Source: Eggerthella lenta DSM 2243 (GTDB lineage: Bacteria; Actinomycetota; Coriobacteriia; Coriobacteriales; Eggerthellaceae). Taken from it: a DNA stretch of 64,000 nt. This document shows positions 19,920 to 28,400 of this stretch, piece by piece; the stretch's first letter is position 1; each line of letters starts with the position of its first letter. The position numbers and the translations under genes are program-made. The stretch is taken from NCBI RefSeq assembly GCF_000024265.1, contig NC_013204.1:3568261-3632260 (forward strand). The letters are read 5' to 3'. Below the pieces are notes generated by a model that worked only from the letters and a program-made list of their open reading frames with translations, was not told where the DNA came from and searched no databases.

Positions 19920-19935
19920 TGTTTCACGTGAAACA
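19920..19935. promoter_or_regulatory. parS site 6 (exact)
   Basis: Exact TGTTTCACGTGAAACA, 27 bases past the end of the 26-bp parS-5 palindrome and 26 bases beyond the 3' end of the ECF ATPase gene. There is no extended palindrome. Confidence 0.95.
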
Positions 19936-19961
19936 CTCCCAGCTCCCCGCCCCTTCTGCCG

Positions 19962-21458
19962 TCAACGCGCGCGGCGCTCGTCCTCGTCCGCACCTGCGCC
20001 TTCGAGCGCGAAGACGTGGGTGCAGCACTCGCGCATGAACTCGTTGTCGTGCGTGATGACCACCACGGCCGCCCCCTCCTCGGCTGCGCAACGCAGCGCG
20101 TCGGCCAACCGGCGCATGCTGAGGGCGTCAAGCCCGCTGGTGGGCTCGTCCAGGATGAGCACCGACCGCCTCGACGCCAGCCCGCAGGCAATGGACAGCC
20201 GCTGCTTCTGGCCGCCTGACAGCGAGGACGGATGCCTATCCCCCAGCTCGGCCAGGCCCAACCGGCCCAGCACATGATCGGCGTAGCGGCGCGCCGCGTC
20301 GTCCTGATCCGAGAACAAGAGCACTTCTTCGTCAACCCGGGAAGAGAAGAACTCCATGCTCACGTCGTTGGGGCTGTACCACACGCGGCGACGCAGCTCC
20401 CGCCGGGACAGCTTCCGCCCTCCCACGCGCACGCAGCCCTCGTCGGGTCGGCCCAAGCCAACCGCGACCTGCGCCAGGCTCGTCTTGCCCACGCCGTTTT
20501 TTCCCGTCAGCGCCATGATCTGCCCCGGTTCCACGGCGAAGCAGACACAGGAGAACAGCAGATTTCCACCGCGAGAAACGGCCAGGCCGTCCACCTCCAG
20601 GGACGCGGCTTCCAGACGCGCGCCGAAAGCTTCGCCGGACGCGGCCCGCTCGCCTTCCCGCGCGAGCCCCGCGGCAAGAGGCGCAGGCTTCAAGGAAGGC
20701 CGGGGGACGAAAGCAGGGCTGCGAACGCCCATGGCAACGCGCTCGGAGCCGTCCATGGCGAACACATCGTCGCGAGAGAGAACCGCCCGCATCCGCCCGG
20801 CCTCCATATAGCAGAACCGGTCGGCGCACTCCATCAGGTACGAGATGCGATGCTCGGCCACCACCAGCGCGTAGCCCTGCCGCTTCAGCTCCATCAGCAC
20901 CGCGCCCAACTCTTGAGCCGCATCTTCGTCGAGGTTCGAAGAGGGCTCGTCCATCACCACGAGCCTCGGCGCAGGAGCAAGCGACGAGGCGATAGCCACG
21001 CGCTGCTTCTGCCCGCTGGAAAGCTCGTCCACCGCTATCGTGCGCAAACGGTCCAGACCCAAACGGCCGATCGCCGCATCGGTGCGCCTCACCACCTCCT
21101 CGGCGGGATAGCCGATGTTCTCGCACCCGAACGCCACCTCGCCCGCCAGCTGACTGGAGAAGAACTGGGCGGTCGGGTCTTGAAACACGCTTCCCACCAG
21201 CTCGGCTCTTCGCCACGCCTCCATATCGCGCGCAGAAAGCCCGCCCAAGAACACGTCGCCGGAAACGCTGCCGCGATAGTAGCCCCCGGCCAGGCCGTTC
21301 AAGACGCGCACGATCGTGGTTTTACCGCTGCCCGACGCGCCCATAAGCACGACGCATTCGCCGGCATGCACGTCCAAATCCACGGCATGCAGCGTTTCCG
21401 GAGCGCCGTAGTACGAGAAGCTCGCGCCTTTCAGCTGCGCGACAAGATCGCCGGTCAT
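19962..21458 (-). CDS. ECF transporter ATPase with two fused nucleotide-binding domains
   Basis: Energises an energy-coupling-factor importer. 498 residues carrying two ABC domains in one chain. Domain 1: Walker A GASGSGKTT (about 38), signature LSSGQKQRVA, Walker B LVVMDEPSSNLD. Domain 2 (from about 275): Walker A GKNGVGKTS, signature LSGGQKQRLS, Walker B LILDEPTSGLD. The two signature motifs differ, so the halves have diverged. The ATG overlaps the stop of the EcfT gene (ATGA), so it is co-translated as the last gene of the five-gene operon. Confidence 0.9.
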   Translation of the reverse strand: MTGDLVAQLKGASFSYYGAPETLHAVDLDVHAGECVVLMGASGSGKTTIVRVLNGLAGGYYRGSVSGDVFLGGLSARDMEAWRRAELVGSVFQDPTAQFFSSQLAGEVAFGCENIGYPAEEVVRRTDAAIGRLGLDRLRTIAVDELSSGQKQRVAIASSLAPAPRLVVMDEPSSNLDEDAAQELGAVLMELKRQGYALVVAEHRISYLMECADRFCYMEAGRMRAVLSRDDVFAMDGSERVAMGVRSPAFVPRPSLKPAPLAAGLAREGERAASGEAFGARLEAASLEVDGLAVSRGGNLLFSCVCFAVEPGQIMALTGKNGVGKTSLAQVAVGLGRPDEGCVRVGGRKLSRRELRRRVWYSPNDVSMEFFSSRVDEEVLLFSDQDDAARRYADHVLGRLGLAELGDRHPSSLSGGQKQRLSIACGLASRRSVLILDEPTSGLDALSMRRLADALRCAAEEGAAVVVITHDNEFMRECCTHVFALEGAGADEDERRAR

Positions 21459-22225
21459 CCGAACCACCCTCCCCGCACAACCCAGACGCACGCAGCCAGC
21501 GCCGTCGCGACGGCCGCCAGGCAAACCGCGTCCGCCACTCCGAAAGGACTGCGATAGTAGCTCGTCCGCCTGGTCGGCGCTTCGGCGGCGCGGGCGATGG
21601 CGGATGAGGAAAGGCGGTCGGAGCTGTCCACCAACGAGAACATCAAGGGAACCAGCGCATGCTCGAGCGCCTGAACGGGGCTGCGCGCGACGTTTCCCGC
21701 CGAAAGCACCCCGCGCCTTTTGCACGACTCGGACAAACGCCGGAAGCTCGAGCGAACGGTGGGGAAGAACCTCAGCAGTACGAGCACGCCCACGATCAGG
21801 CGCTTCGGAATGCGAGCCTTCGCCAACGCGGCGCTGATAAGCCCCGGAGGGGAAAGCGCCACCGCGAAGAACGCAACCATGATGGGATAGGTTTTGATCG
21901 CGGCGTAAAAATGAACCGGCGAGAAAACGATCACAGTCATCTTCCCGTATGCAAGCGCCAGGCACGCGCCCCACAGCGCCGCGAAGAAAACCAGCATCTT
22001 GAAAGCCATGGAACGCTGTCCGCACGCAGCAAGGTAGAGCAGTAAAAAGCAGGTCAGCGCAGGCGACAACCGCACGCTGTCCACCAGGGAAACCGTCGCG
22101 ATCGTCGCAGCCAGCACGATGGACTTCGTCGCCATGGAGAACCGTTCCCCGTCGGGCGACGCCGACGAACGCTCGACGGCGCGAGCGCCCGATGAGAACC
22201 GCTCGTTTCGGATGCCCTCCTCCAC
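21455..22225 (-). CDS. ECF transporter transmembrane (T) component
   Basis: CbiQ/EcfT-family permease, 256 residues, with about five to six membrane helices (KSIVLAATIATVSLVDSVRL; ALTCFLLLYLAACG; YPIMVAFFAVALSPPGLIS; PFGVADAVCLAAVATALAAC). The cytoplasmic coupling helices typical of the family are seen around RRLSESCKRRGVLSAG and the AIARAAEAP stretch. GTG start 22225, one base after the S-component stop. Confidence 0.85.
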   Translation of the reverse strand: MEEGIRNERFSSGARAVERSSASPDGERFSMATKSIVLAATIATVSLVDSVRLSPALTCFLLLYLAACGQRSMAFKMLVFFAALWGACLALAYGKMTVIVFSPVHFYAAIKTYPIMVAFFAVALSPPGLISAALAKARIPKRLIVGVLVLLRFFPTVRSSFRRLSESCKRRGVLSAGNVARSPVQALEHALVPLMFSLVDSSDRLSSSAIARAAEAPTRRTSYYRSPFGVADAVCLAAVATALAACVWVVRGGWFG

Positions 22226-22226
22226 G

Positions 22227-22877
22227 TCAGATCACCCCTGCCTTCAGGAAGTGCTTCCTCATCAGACGCTTGCCCACGAGGGCTCCCAGGAATCCGGCGA
22301 ACGCCGTGAGAGCGACTATGAACACGATCCATTCTGCATTCCCGTAGTACTTGAGGTACGCGTTCACGTACTCCTCGCCCATCATCCTCACTTCGGCAAG
22401 CTCTTGCAGGTACCCCTGAAGGTTGACCAGTATGGGGATGATCGACGACAGCGAGTACAGCGCGCTGAACGTCGCCCACGCCGCTACGATGCGGTTCGGC
22501 TTAGCCCGCTGCGCGGCCGTGCGCAGGAACAGCGCATCGATAGCCAAACCTCCCACCAGGTAGAACGGCAGCATGTACCACAGGTTTCCGAACATGAGGT
22601 ACACCAGCGCCATCACGCACGCGTAGAACGCCGTGACGCCGAAGCGGTTCACCCTCATAACCATGAGCATGTACAACGGCGCAACCACCAAAACGTACGT
22701 CGCCGCCATGAACAGCATGGAGAAATCCACACCCAGCATGGTAACCGACCCCACCACGAACATGACGACGATCATCAAGGCGCTGAACAGCACCGCGGTG
22801 ACGACCTCCTTGACGCCCCACATCTCGAACGCGGCCCCTTTGCGGGACTTCGACGTCTCATAAGGCGAATGTTCCAT
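22227..22877 (-). CDS. ECF substrate-binding (S) component, Trep_Strep/MptS type
   Basis: Membrane protein that gives the importer its substrate specificity. 216 residues with about six helices (VVTAVLFSALMIVVMFVVGS; FMAATYVLVVAPLYMLMVMR; YACVMALVYLMFGNLWYMLP). ATG 22877 is chosen because GAGAGG sits 6 bases upstream; in-frame ATGs further up lack one. The family is the Trep_Strep group of S components. In Streptococcus pyogenes the similarly arranged SiaFGH ECF system imports heme, so heme or another tetrapyrrole/iron compound is a reasonable guess here but is not shown. Confidence 0.8.
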   Translation of the reverse strand: MEHSPYETSKSRKGAAFEMWGVKEVVTAVLFSALMIVVMFVVGSVTMLGVDFSMLFMAATYVLVVAPLYMLMVMRVNRFGVTAFYACVMALVYLMFGNLWYMLPFYLVGGLAIDALFLRTAAQRAKPNRIVAAWATFSALYSLSSIIPILVNLQGYLQELAEVRMMGEEYVNAYLKYYGNAEWIVFIVALTAFAGFLGALVGKRLMRKHFLKAGVI

Positions 22878-22961
22878 ATCGACCTCTCTTTCCCATGCGT
22901 TTTGCATGTCTTGGTTCATCTGATGTTCCGGCACCGAACGCGCCGGATCGAATCCGAAGCG

Positions 22962-24695
22962 CTACTGCTCGCTGGCCAGCCGCCAACCGGCCGCCTGCTG
23001 GCGCTCGCGCCAAAACGACCGATACCGGCCGGGCACCTTCACCAGATCGCCGTGGGTTCCCTGCTGGGTGATGCACCCCTTCTCTAGGACGGCTATCTGA
23101 TCTGCGGCGGCGATGGTGGACAAGCGATGGGCTATGGCGATGACCGTGCGATCGCGCGCCAACTCGTGCATAGCCTCCACGATGGCCGCTTCGTTTTCCG
23201 CATCGAGCGCGGCCGTGGCCTCGTCGAACAGCACGATGGGCGAGTCCTTCAGCAAAGCGCGCGCGATAGCGACGCGCTGGCGCTCTCCGCCCGAAAGGCG
23301 GCAGCCTCCCTCGCCCACGGGCGTGTCCCATCCCTGCTCCAGACGGGCGGCCACCTCGTCAAGGCGCGCGACGTGCGCGGCGCGGCGCACCTCCTCGGGC
23401 GTTGCGTCGGGGCGCCCCGCCAGCACGTTCTCCTCGATGGTTCCGTCGAACAGGTACACGTCCTGGAACACGAGGGATATCTGCTGCATGAGCTCGTCGG
23501 GACGCATGTCGCGCACGTCCACCCCGCCGATCGAAACGCTGCCCTCGGAAACGTCCCAGAAACGCGCGACCAACCGCGTCAGCGTCGTCTTTCCCGAGCC
23601 GGAAGGGCCCACTAAAGCGGTCAGGCTGCGCTCGGGGCACGTCAAGCTCACGCCTTGCAGCACCGGACGGGATTCCTCGTAGGCAAAGCCCACGCGATCG
23701 AACACCACGCTGGATCCGCAAGGAACGCGGGGGTTGCGGGTTTCGGGCAGAGGGGGCGTCTTCAATATCCCCTCGGACGCGTCCAGCGCGTTCTTCGCCA
23801 CGCGCAGCGCCATCCCCTGCGACCCGATGAGCGTCAAAGGATCGACCAGCCTCAAGGAGAGCACCGCTACGAACACGTACGATGCCACGTCGATCTGGCC
23901 CCAGGCCAAAAGAGCCGTGGCCGTTGCGAACACGACGGCGAACACGACCTGGATCAGCATCGTGTAGCGCGCCACGGGTGCCGATGCCATGCGCAAGGTG
24001 GCAACCGTCGCCGCACGGTCCCGCTCGATGGCCTGCTGCAAAGCGTCCCAGCCCTCCACCGAACGCTTCGTCGCGCGCAAAACGGGCTGAGCGTGCGCGA
24101 ACTCCAACACCCGGGCCGCCACTTCAGCGTTCGAGAGCTCCTCCTGCCTATGGCCTTCGCCTGCGGCCTTCGCCATGGCGCGCGAAGCCCACAGCAGCAG
24201 CGGAGCCGCAATCACGAACACCAGGCCGATGCGCCAATCCACGAACAGGAACAACACCACCACCGCAGCCGGCGTGGTGACGGCGATCACCATCTGGCGC
24301 AAAAACGTGCTAGGCACGTCCATGGCCATCTGCAGCTCCTTGGTGAGCAGAGCCGCAACCTGCCCCGAGCGCTCTTTCGTGAACCACCCCAGCGGCAGGC
24401 GCACGATATGGTCGCCCAAGGCGTCCTGCAGCGCATGGCAGATCTGCTCGATGCCGATATAGTAGCCGCGATTGTCCGCGAAAAAGCCGATCACGGAATG
24501 CAACAGCGCCAGCGCCGCAGCCAGCGCCACCAGATACCCCGCCGCAACGTAGTCGCCCGCTATCAGCGAGCGCAGCAGCGGAAGCAGCGCCACGTACACG
24601 GCCGCCTCCGCCAGGCCGCACAGCACGTACAGGAAAGCCTGCGTCTTCACGCCGGTCGGCCGCCCTACCAGATCGTCGATTTGGGTCGTTATCAT
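22962..24695 (-). CDS. ABC transporter half (permease-ATPase), second of a pair
   Basis: 577-residue half-transporter: about six TM helices (1-300), then an ATPase domain with Walker A VGPSGSGKTT (about 365), signature LSGGERQRVAIARAL and Walker B IVLFDEATAALD. ATG 24695 overlaps the stop of its partner gene, so the two half-transporters are co-translated and probably form a heterodimer. They resemble the IrtA/IrtB and CydDC-like exporter-fold pairs. The fold is that of exporters, but IrtAB imports siderophores, so direction cannot be read from the sequence. Confidence 0.9.
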   Translation of the reverse strand: MITTQIDDLVGRPTGVKTQAFLYVLCGLAEAAVYVALLPLLRSLIAGDYVAAGYLVALAAALALLHSVIGFFADNRGYYIGIEQICHALQDALGDHIVRLPLGWFTKERSGQVAALLTKELQMAMDVPSTFLRQMVIAVTTPAAVVVLFLFVDWRIGLVFVIAAPLLLWASRAMAKAAGEGHRQEELSNAEVAARVLEFAHAQPVLRATKRSVEGWDALQQAIERDRAATVATLRMASAPVARYTMLIQVVFAVVFATATALLAWGQIDVASYVFVAVLSLRLVDPLTLIGSQGMALRVAKNALDASEGILKTPPLPETRNPRVPCGSSVVFDRVGFAYEESRPVLQGVSLTCPERSLTALVGPSGSGKTTLTRLVARFWDVSEGSVSIGGVDVRDMRPDELMQQISLVFQDVYLFDGTIEENVLAGRPDATPEEVRRAAHVARLDEVAARLEQGWDTPVGEGGCRLSGGERQRVAIARALLKDSPIVLFDEATAALDAENEAAIVEAMHELARDRTVIAIAHRLSTIAAADQIAVLEKGCITQQGTHGDLVKVPGRYRSFWRERQQAAGWRLASEQ

Positions 24696-26575
24696 CGTTC
24701 CTCGCTTTCGCGCGAATCGGCACCGTTCGGCTCCGCTTCGCCATCCGCTTCTTGCGGCCCCGCGGCCGCGCCGCGCATCGCGGCTCCTTCCACAAGTAGC
24801 GCCTTTTCCAGCGCATCCACCTGCTGAGATCGCCACAGTGCCGCATAATGGCCGTCGGCCGCCAGCAGTTCCTCATGGACGCCGCGCTCCACCACCTTGC
24901 CCCCGACCAGCACTAATATCTGGTCCGCATGCACGATGGTGTCCAGCCGATGCGCGATCACGACGGTCGTCCTGCCTTTCGCCAACGCGTTCAGCGCTTT
25001 TTGGATGGCCGTCTCGTTCTCAGGATCCGCATGGGCGGTCGCCTCGTCGAGCACGAGAATAGGCGCATCTTGGACGATGGCGCGCGCGATGGCCACGCGT
25101 TGCGCCTCGCCGCCCGACAGATCCGAGCCTTCGCTTCCCAGCACCGTGTCGTAGCCTTGCGGCAACTCCATTACGCGATCGTGAATCTGGGCCTGGCGCG
25201 CGGCGGCCTGCACCTGCTCGTCGGTGGCACCGGGACGGCCCAAACGGATGTTGTCCGCGATGCTCGCTCGCAAAAGCATGCTGTCCTGGAACACCACGGC
25301 AACACGCGAAAGCACCTCGCCGGAGGCCATCTGGGGAAGCTCCGTTCCGTTCATGCGCACCGACCCTGAAACGGGATCCCAGAAGCGAGGGATCAAGCGG
25401 GCGAGCGTCGTCTTGCCGCTGCCCGAATCTCCCACGAGGGCCGTCACCGTTCCCGGCTCCAACGCGACGTCGACGTCTTGCAGCACGAAAGGCAGGTTCT
25501 CGCCGTACGCGAACGCCACGCCCTCGAACTCCATGCACACGGGTCCTTCGGCCGCCGGGCGAGGCCGCTCGGGTTCGGCCAACGGAGCCACGTTGAGAAC
25601 GGAGGCCAGATGGTCGGCGGCCTGCAGCGACATCTGCAGCATTCGAATGCTTCGAAACAGGTTGACCAGCCCCGCGGGAATTCCCACGCCCAACACCAGA
25701 AAAGGGACGCACCGCTCCAAAGGCAAAACGCCGTTCGCGACGAAGGCCAGCGTTGCAGCCAGCAGAACCACCAGCATTGCTCCCGGCGAGAACAAGGCCG
25801 ACACCCAGCTGAACGCGTTGCCATTGCGCTTCGTCCACACATAGCACGCTTTCGCCAGCTCCTCGGTAGCCGCCCGGTACCGTGCGCCCGCACGGCTTCG
25901 GGAACCGAAGGTCTTGATGACGGCGATGCCCTCCACCATCTCCACCGCAGCGGAGGAAACCTCCACCATCGCTTCGTTGAACCTCTTGTTGAGAGGACCG
26001 AAATCCCTCATCATGAACGGCCACGCAACGCCTATCACCACGACGAAGTACGCCACCAGAAGAAGGGCGAAGCGAACGTCCACCGTGAACAGGTACACCA
26101 AGGGGATCAAGGGCGAGAGCAGCGCGGCGGTCACGTCGACCGGCGCATGCCCGACCGATTGATGCAGGTTGAGAACGTCATCGGTGGCAGCTTGCTTCAC
26201 CTGCGCCGAGCTGTTGTCGTTGAACCATCCCAGCGGAATCTTCCCCAAGTGCTCTATCAGCACGGTGCGCACGTGAACGCGAAAATCGGCGTCGGCGTAA
26301 TGACAGCGGCCGGTGGCCATGCTGAACAGCATCCTTCCCGCCGCCGCGCCCGCGACGGCGACCAGAACCCACATCGCCAGCACGTCGGACGGGGGAACGC
26401 CTTCCGTGATGGACAGCTGGGCAACGCGCGCGATTGCGAGATAGGGGACGAACTCGCACGCCGACGACAAGGCCGCGATGGCGACGTTGCCTATGATCCT
26501 CCCTTTCACCGGCTCGATCAGACGCAGATACGTGCGCCGAGCGGCGGCACTGTCGACAGATTCCATAAGCGGCAC
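24692..26575 (-). CDS. ABC transporter half (permease-ATPase), first of a pair
   Basis: 627 residues. TM domain in the first 310 residues (GNVAIAALSSACEFVPYLAI; FALLLVAYFVVVIGVAWPFM; GAMLVVLLAATLAFVANGVL), ATPase with Walker A VGDSGSGKTT (about 380), signature LSGGEAQRVAIARAI and Walker B ILVLDEATAHADPEN (here the residue after Ala is His, where many have Ala). The C-terminal 40 residues are a Glu/Ala-rich tail. Start GTG 26575 (GAGAG upstream) or ATG 26566. First gene of the operon; its promoter region carries the palindrome at 26632. Confidence 0.9.
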   Translation of the reverse strand: MPLMESVDSAAARRTYLRLIEPVKGRIIGNVAIAALSSACEFVPYLAIARVAQLSITEGVPPSDVLAMWVLVAVAGAAAGRMLFSMATGRCHYADADFRVHVRTVLIEHLGKIPLGWFNDNSSAQVKQAATDDVLNLHQSVGHAPVDVTAALLSPLIPLVYLFTVDVRFALLLVAYFVVVIGVAWPFMMRDFGPLNKRFNEAMVEVSSAAVEMVEGIAVIKTFGSRSRAGARYRAATEELAKACYVWTKRNGNAFSWVSALFSPGAMLVVLLAATLAFVANGVLPLERCVPFLVLGVGIPAGLVNLFRSIRMLQMSLQAADHLASVLNVAPLAEPERPRPAAEGPVCMEFEGVAFAYGENLPFVLQDVDVALEPGTVTALVGDSGSGKTTLARLIPRFWDPVSGSVRMNGTELPQMASGEVLSRVAVVFQDSMLLRASIADNIRLGRPGATDEQVQAAARQAQIHDRVMELPQGYDTVLGSEGSDLSGGEAQRVAIARAIVQDAPILVLDEATAHADPENETAIQKALNALAKGRTTVVIAHRLDTIVHADQILVLVGGKVVERGVHEELLAADGHYAALWRSQQVDALEKALLVEGAAMRGAAAGPQEADGEAEPNGADSRESEER

Positions 26576-26631
26576 TCTTTTCTCTCTCGGAAACAGGGGC
26601 GGCGGCGGAGCAAGCCGGCCGATGTGCAGAT

Positions 26632-26647
26632 GTTAGCCATAGCTAAC
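26632..26647. promoter_or_regulatory. Palindromic operator copy A (transporter operon side)
   Basis: GTTAGCCATAGCTAAC, a 6-4-6 inverted repeat 57 bases upstream of the ABC operon start. It matches operator copy B at 13 of 16 bases. The GTTAG half-site recalls DtxR/IdeR iron boxes, which would suit an iron or heme importer. The regulator gene is not nearby. Confidence 0.6.
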
Positions 26648-26731
26648 TTCAAGAAATGATTTTGGGGATTTCACCACATAATCTACATACATTCTTATTC
26701 CGCACTTGCATGAGTCGGAAACAACAAGTAA

Positions 26732-26747
26732 GTTAGACATGGTTAAC
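26732..26747. promoter_or_regulatory. Palindromic operator copy B (MATE side)
   Basis: GTTAGACATGGTTAAC, 68 bases upstream of the MATE gene, overlapping a possible -10 (TAAGTT 26729-26734, with TTGCAT 26706-26711 as -35). Shared consensus with copy A: GTTAGMCATRGYTAAC. This implies that one regulator controls both divergent units. Confidence 0.6.
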
Positions 26748-26814
26748 ATATAGCGAGCAGACCCGCTCCCGACGTTCGGGCGGCTTATGCCCGACAAGGA
26801 AAGCGAGGAAACTC

Positions 26815-28233
26815 ATGGCTCGACAGGTTCTACAGCAAGACAAACGCGCGCTCATGCTCACGCAAACGCCCGGCAAGCTCATGATGTCGCTCAGCCTGCC
26901 TGCCATCGTCGGCATGGCGGTCATCGGGCTGTACACGTTCATGGACGCCGTGTACGCAGGACAGCTTATCGGGATGGAGGCCATGGGAGCCGTGGCCGTG
27001 GCCTACCCGTTCACGTTCATCAATTCCGGCGGCGCTTCGATGATCGGCATGGGGTCGGCCTCGGTGCTGTCGCGCGCCATCGGCGCGAAAGACCAGCGCA
27101 CCATCGACCAGGTGATGGGCAACCTCGTGGTCATGAACCTGGTGCTGTCGCTCACCGTCACGATCGTCGGCACGGTGTTCGCGCGCCCGCTGCTGGCCCT
27201 CACCGGCGCACAGGGGCAGGTCCTCGACCTGGCCGAATCCTACCTGCGCATCATGCTCGTCGGCAGCCTGTTCGTGAACTTCGCGCAAAGCTCGAACATG
27301 GTCATGCGCGGCAAAGGCGAGCTGGCGCGGGCCATGGCCATCATGGGAGGAGGCGCCGTCCTCAACATGGTGCTGGCCCCTCTGTTCATCCTGGCCCTGC
27401 GCGACCAAGGGCTCGGCATCCAGGGGGCGGGCTGCGCCACGGTGATCACGCAGATGATCCAAGCGGGCGTCATGCTGTGGTGGTTCGTCAAGCGCGAGAA
27501 GACGGCGCGTATCGTCCGCGTGGCCGTTTCGCCCGCGATACTCCCCGAAGTGCTGAAGGTGGGCGCGTCCGCCATGCTCATGCAGGTGCTCGTGCTGGTA
27601 CAGCAAGCCATCGCCTACCGCGCGGCCGCCGCATGGGGCGGCGCGGAATGGCAGGTGCTGCTGGGAGCTGCGCTGCGCATCCAGGCGTTCGCCTTCATCC
27701 CTTTGTGGGGCATGAGCAACGGCCTGCAGCCCGCGGCCGGAACGAACTACGGCGCCGGACTCTACGGTCGCGTGCGCAAGCTGACGATCGTCTTCTGCCT
27801 GGGCTCGATGGCGCTGGCGCTGCTGTTCTGGGTACCCGCGATGCTGGCGCCGGAAGCCACGCTGTCGCTGCTCGTCTCCGACCCGGCCGTCGCCGCGATG
27901 GGCGCCGACGATTTCAGGGTGTTCTTCTCCACCTACCTGGTTGCAGGCCCCATGGTCATGGGCATCACGCTCTTGCAAGCGCTCGGACAAGGCGGCAAGG
28001 CGGCGATCCTCACGTTCGCGCGACCCGTGGCTCTGTTCGTCCCACTCGTGCTGATCCTGCCGAACGTCGCAGGGCTCGGCATCCACGGCGTATGGGCCGC
28101 ATCGGCCCTGTCCGACGGCGTCATGATCGTGGTGGCGGCGTTCATGGTGGCAAGCGTGATCCGCAACCTGGGAAAGGACGAAGGCTCCGCAGCTGACCGC
28201 GTGACCATGGAAGAGGAAGCCGCCCGAGCCTAG
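26815..28233 (+). CDS. MATE-family efflux transporter
   Basis: Cation-coupled multidrug/metabolite exporter in the cytoplasmic membrane. 472 residues, about 12 TM helices in two halves. Family features: MMSLSLPAIVGMAVIGLYTF at the start, MGAVAVAYPF, GGASMIGMGSASVLSRAIGA, and the second-half repeat GAALRIQAFAFIPLWGMSNG with QPAAGTNYGAG. It is divergent from the ECF/ABC operon and appears to share its operator, so it may export a related compound. Confidence 0.9.
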   Translation: MARQVLQQDKRALMLTQTPGKLMMSLSLPAIVGMAVIGLYTFMDAVYAGQLIGMEAMGAVAVAYPFTFINSGGASMIGMGSASVLSRAIGAKDQRTIDQVMGNLVVMNLVLSLTVTIVGTVFARPLLALTGAQGQVLDLAESYLRIMLVGSLFVNFAQSSNMVMRGKGELARAMAIMGGGAVLNMVLAPLFILALRDQGLGIQGAGCATVITQMIQAGVMLWWFVKREKTARIVRVAVSPAILPEVLKVGASAMLMQVLVLVQQAIAYRAAAAWGGAEWQVLLGAALRIQAFAFIPLWGMSNGLQPAAGTNYGAGLYGRVRKLTIVFCLGSMALALLFWVPAMLAPEATLSLLVSDPAVAAMGADDFRVFFSTYLVAGPMVMGITLLQALGQGGKAAILTFARPVALFVPLVLILPNVAGLGIHGVWAASALSDGVMIVVAAFMVASVIRNLGKDEGSAADRVTMEEEAARA

Positions 28234-28353
28234 CGGGCCGGCGCGCCGCCCTCTTGCCGCTGCCGTCTTGCTCGTGCATCATGCAGGCGTTACCCTCGAA
28301 GAGCTGGCAGCGCAACGGTTCTGCGCATACGGCATCACGAGCAAACCGCCCGA

Positions 28354-28369
28354 TGTTTCACGTGAAACA
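28354..28369. promoter_or_regulatory. parS site 7 (exact, in terminator-like palindrome)
   Basis: Exact TGTTTCACGTGAAACA within a 26-bp perfect palindrome (28349-28374) between the convergent MATE and histidine kinase genes. No further parS is seen until 46150. Confidence 0.95.
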
Positions 28370-28400
28370 TCGGGGTTCGCACGCTGCCCCGTCGCCTCGT

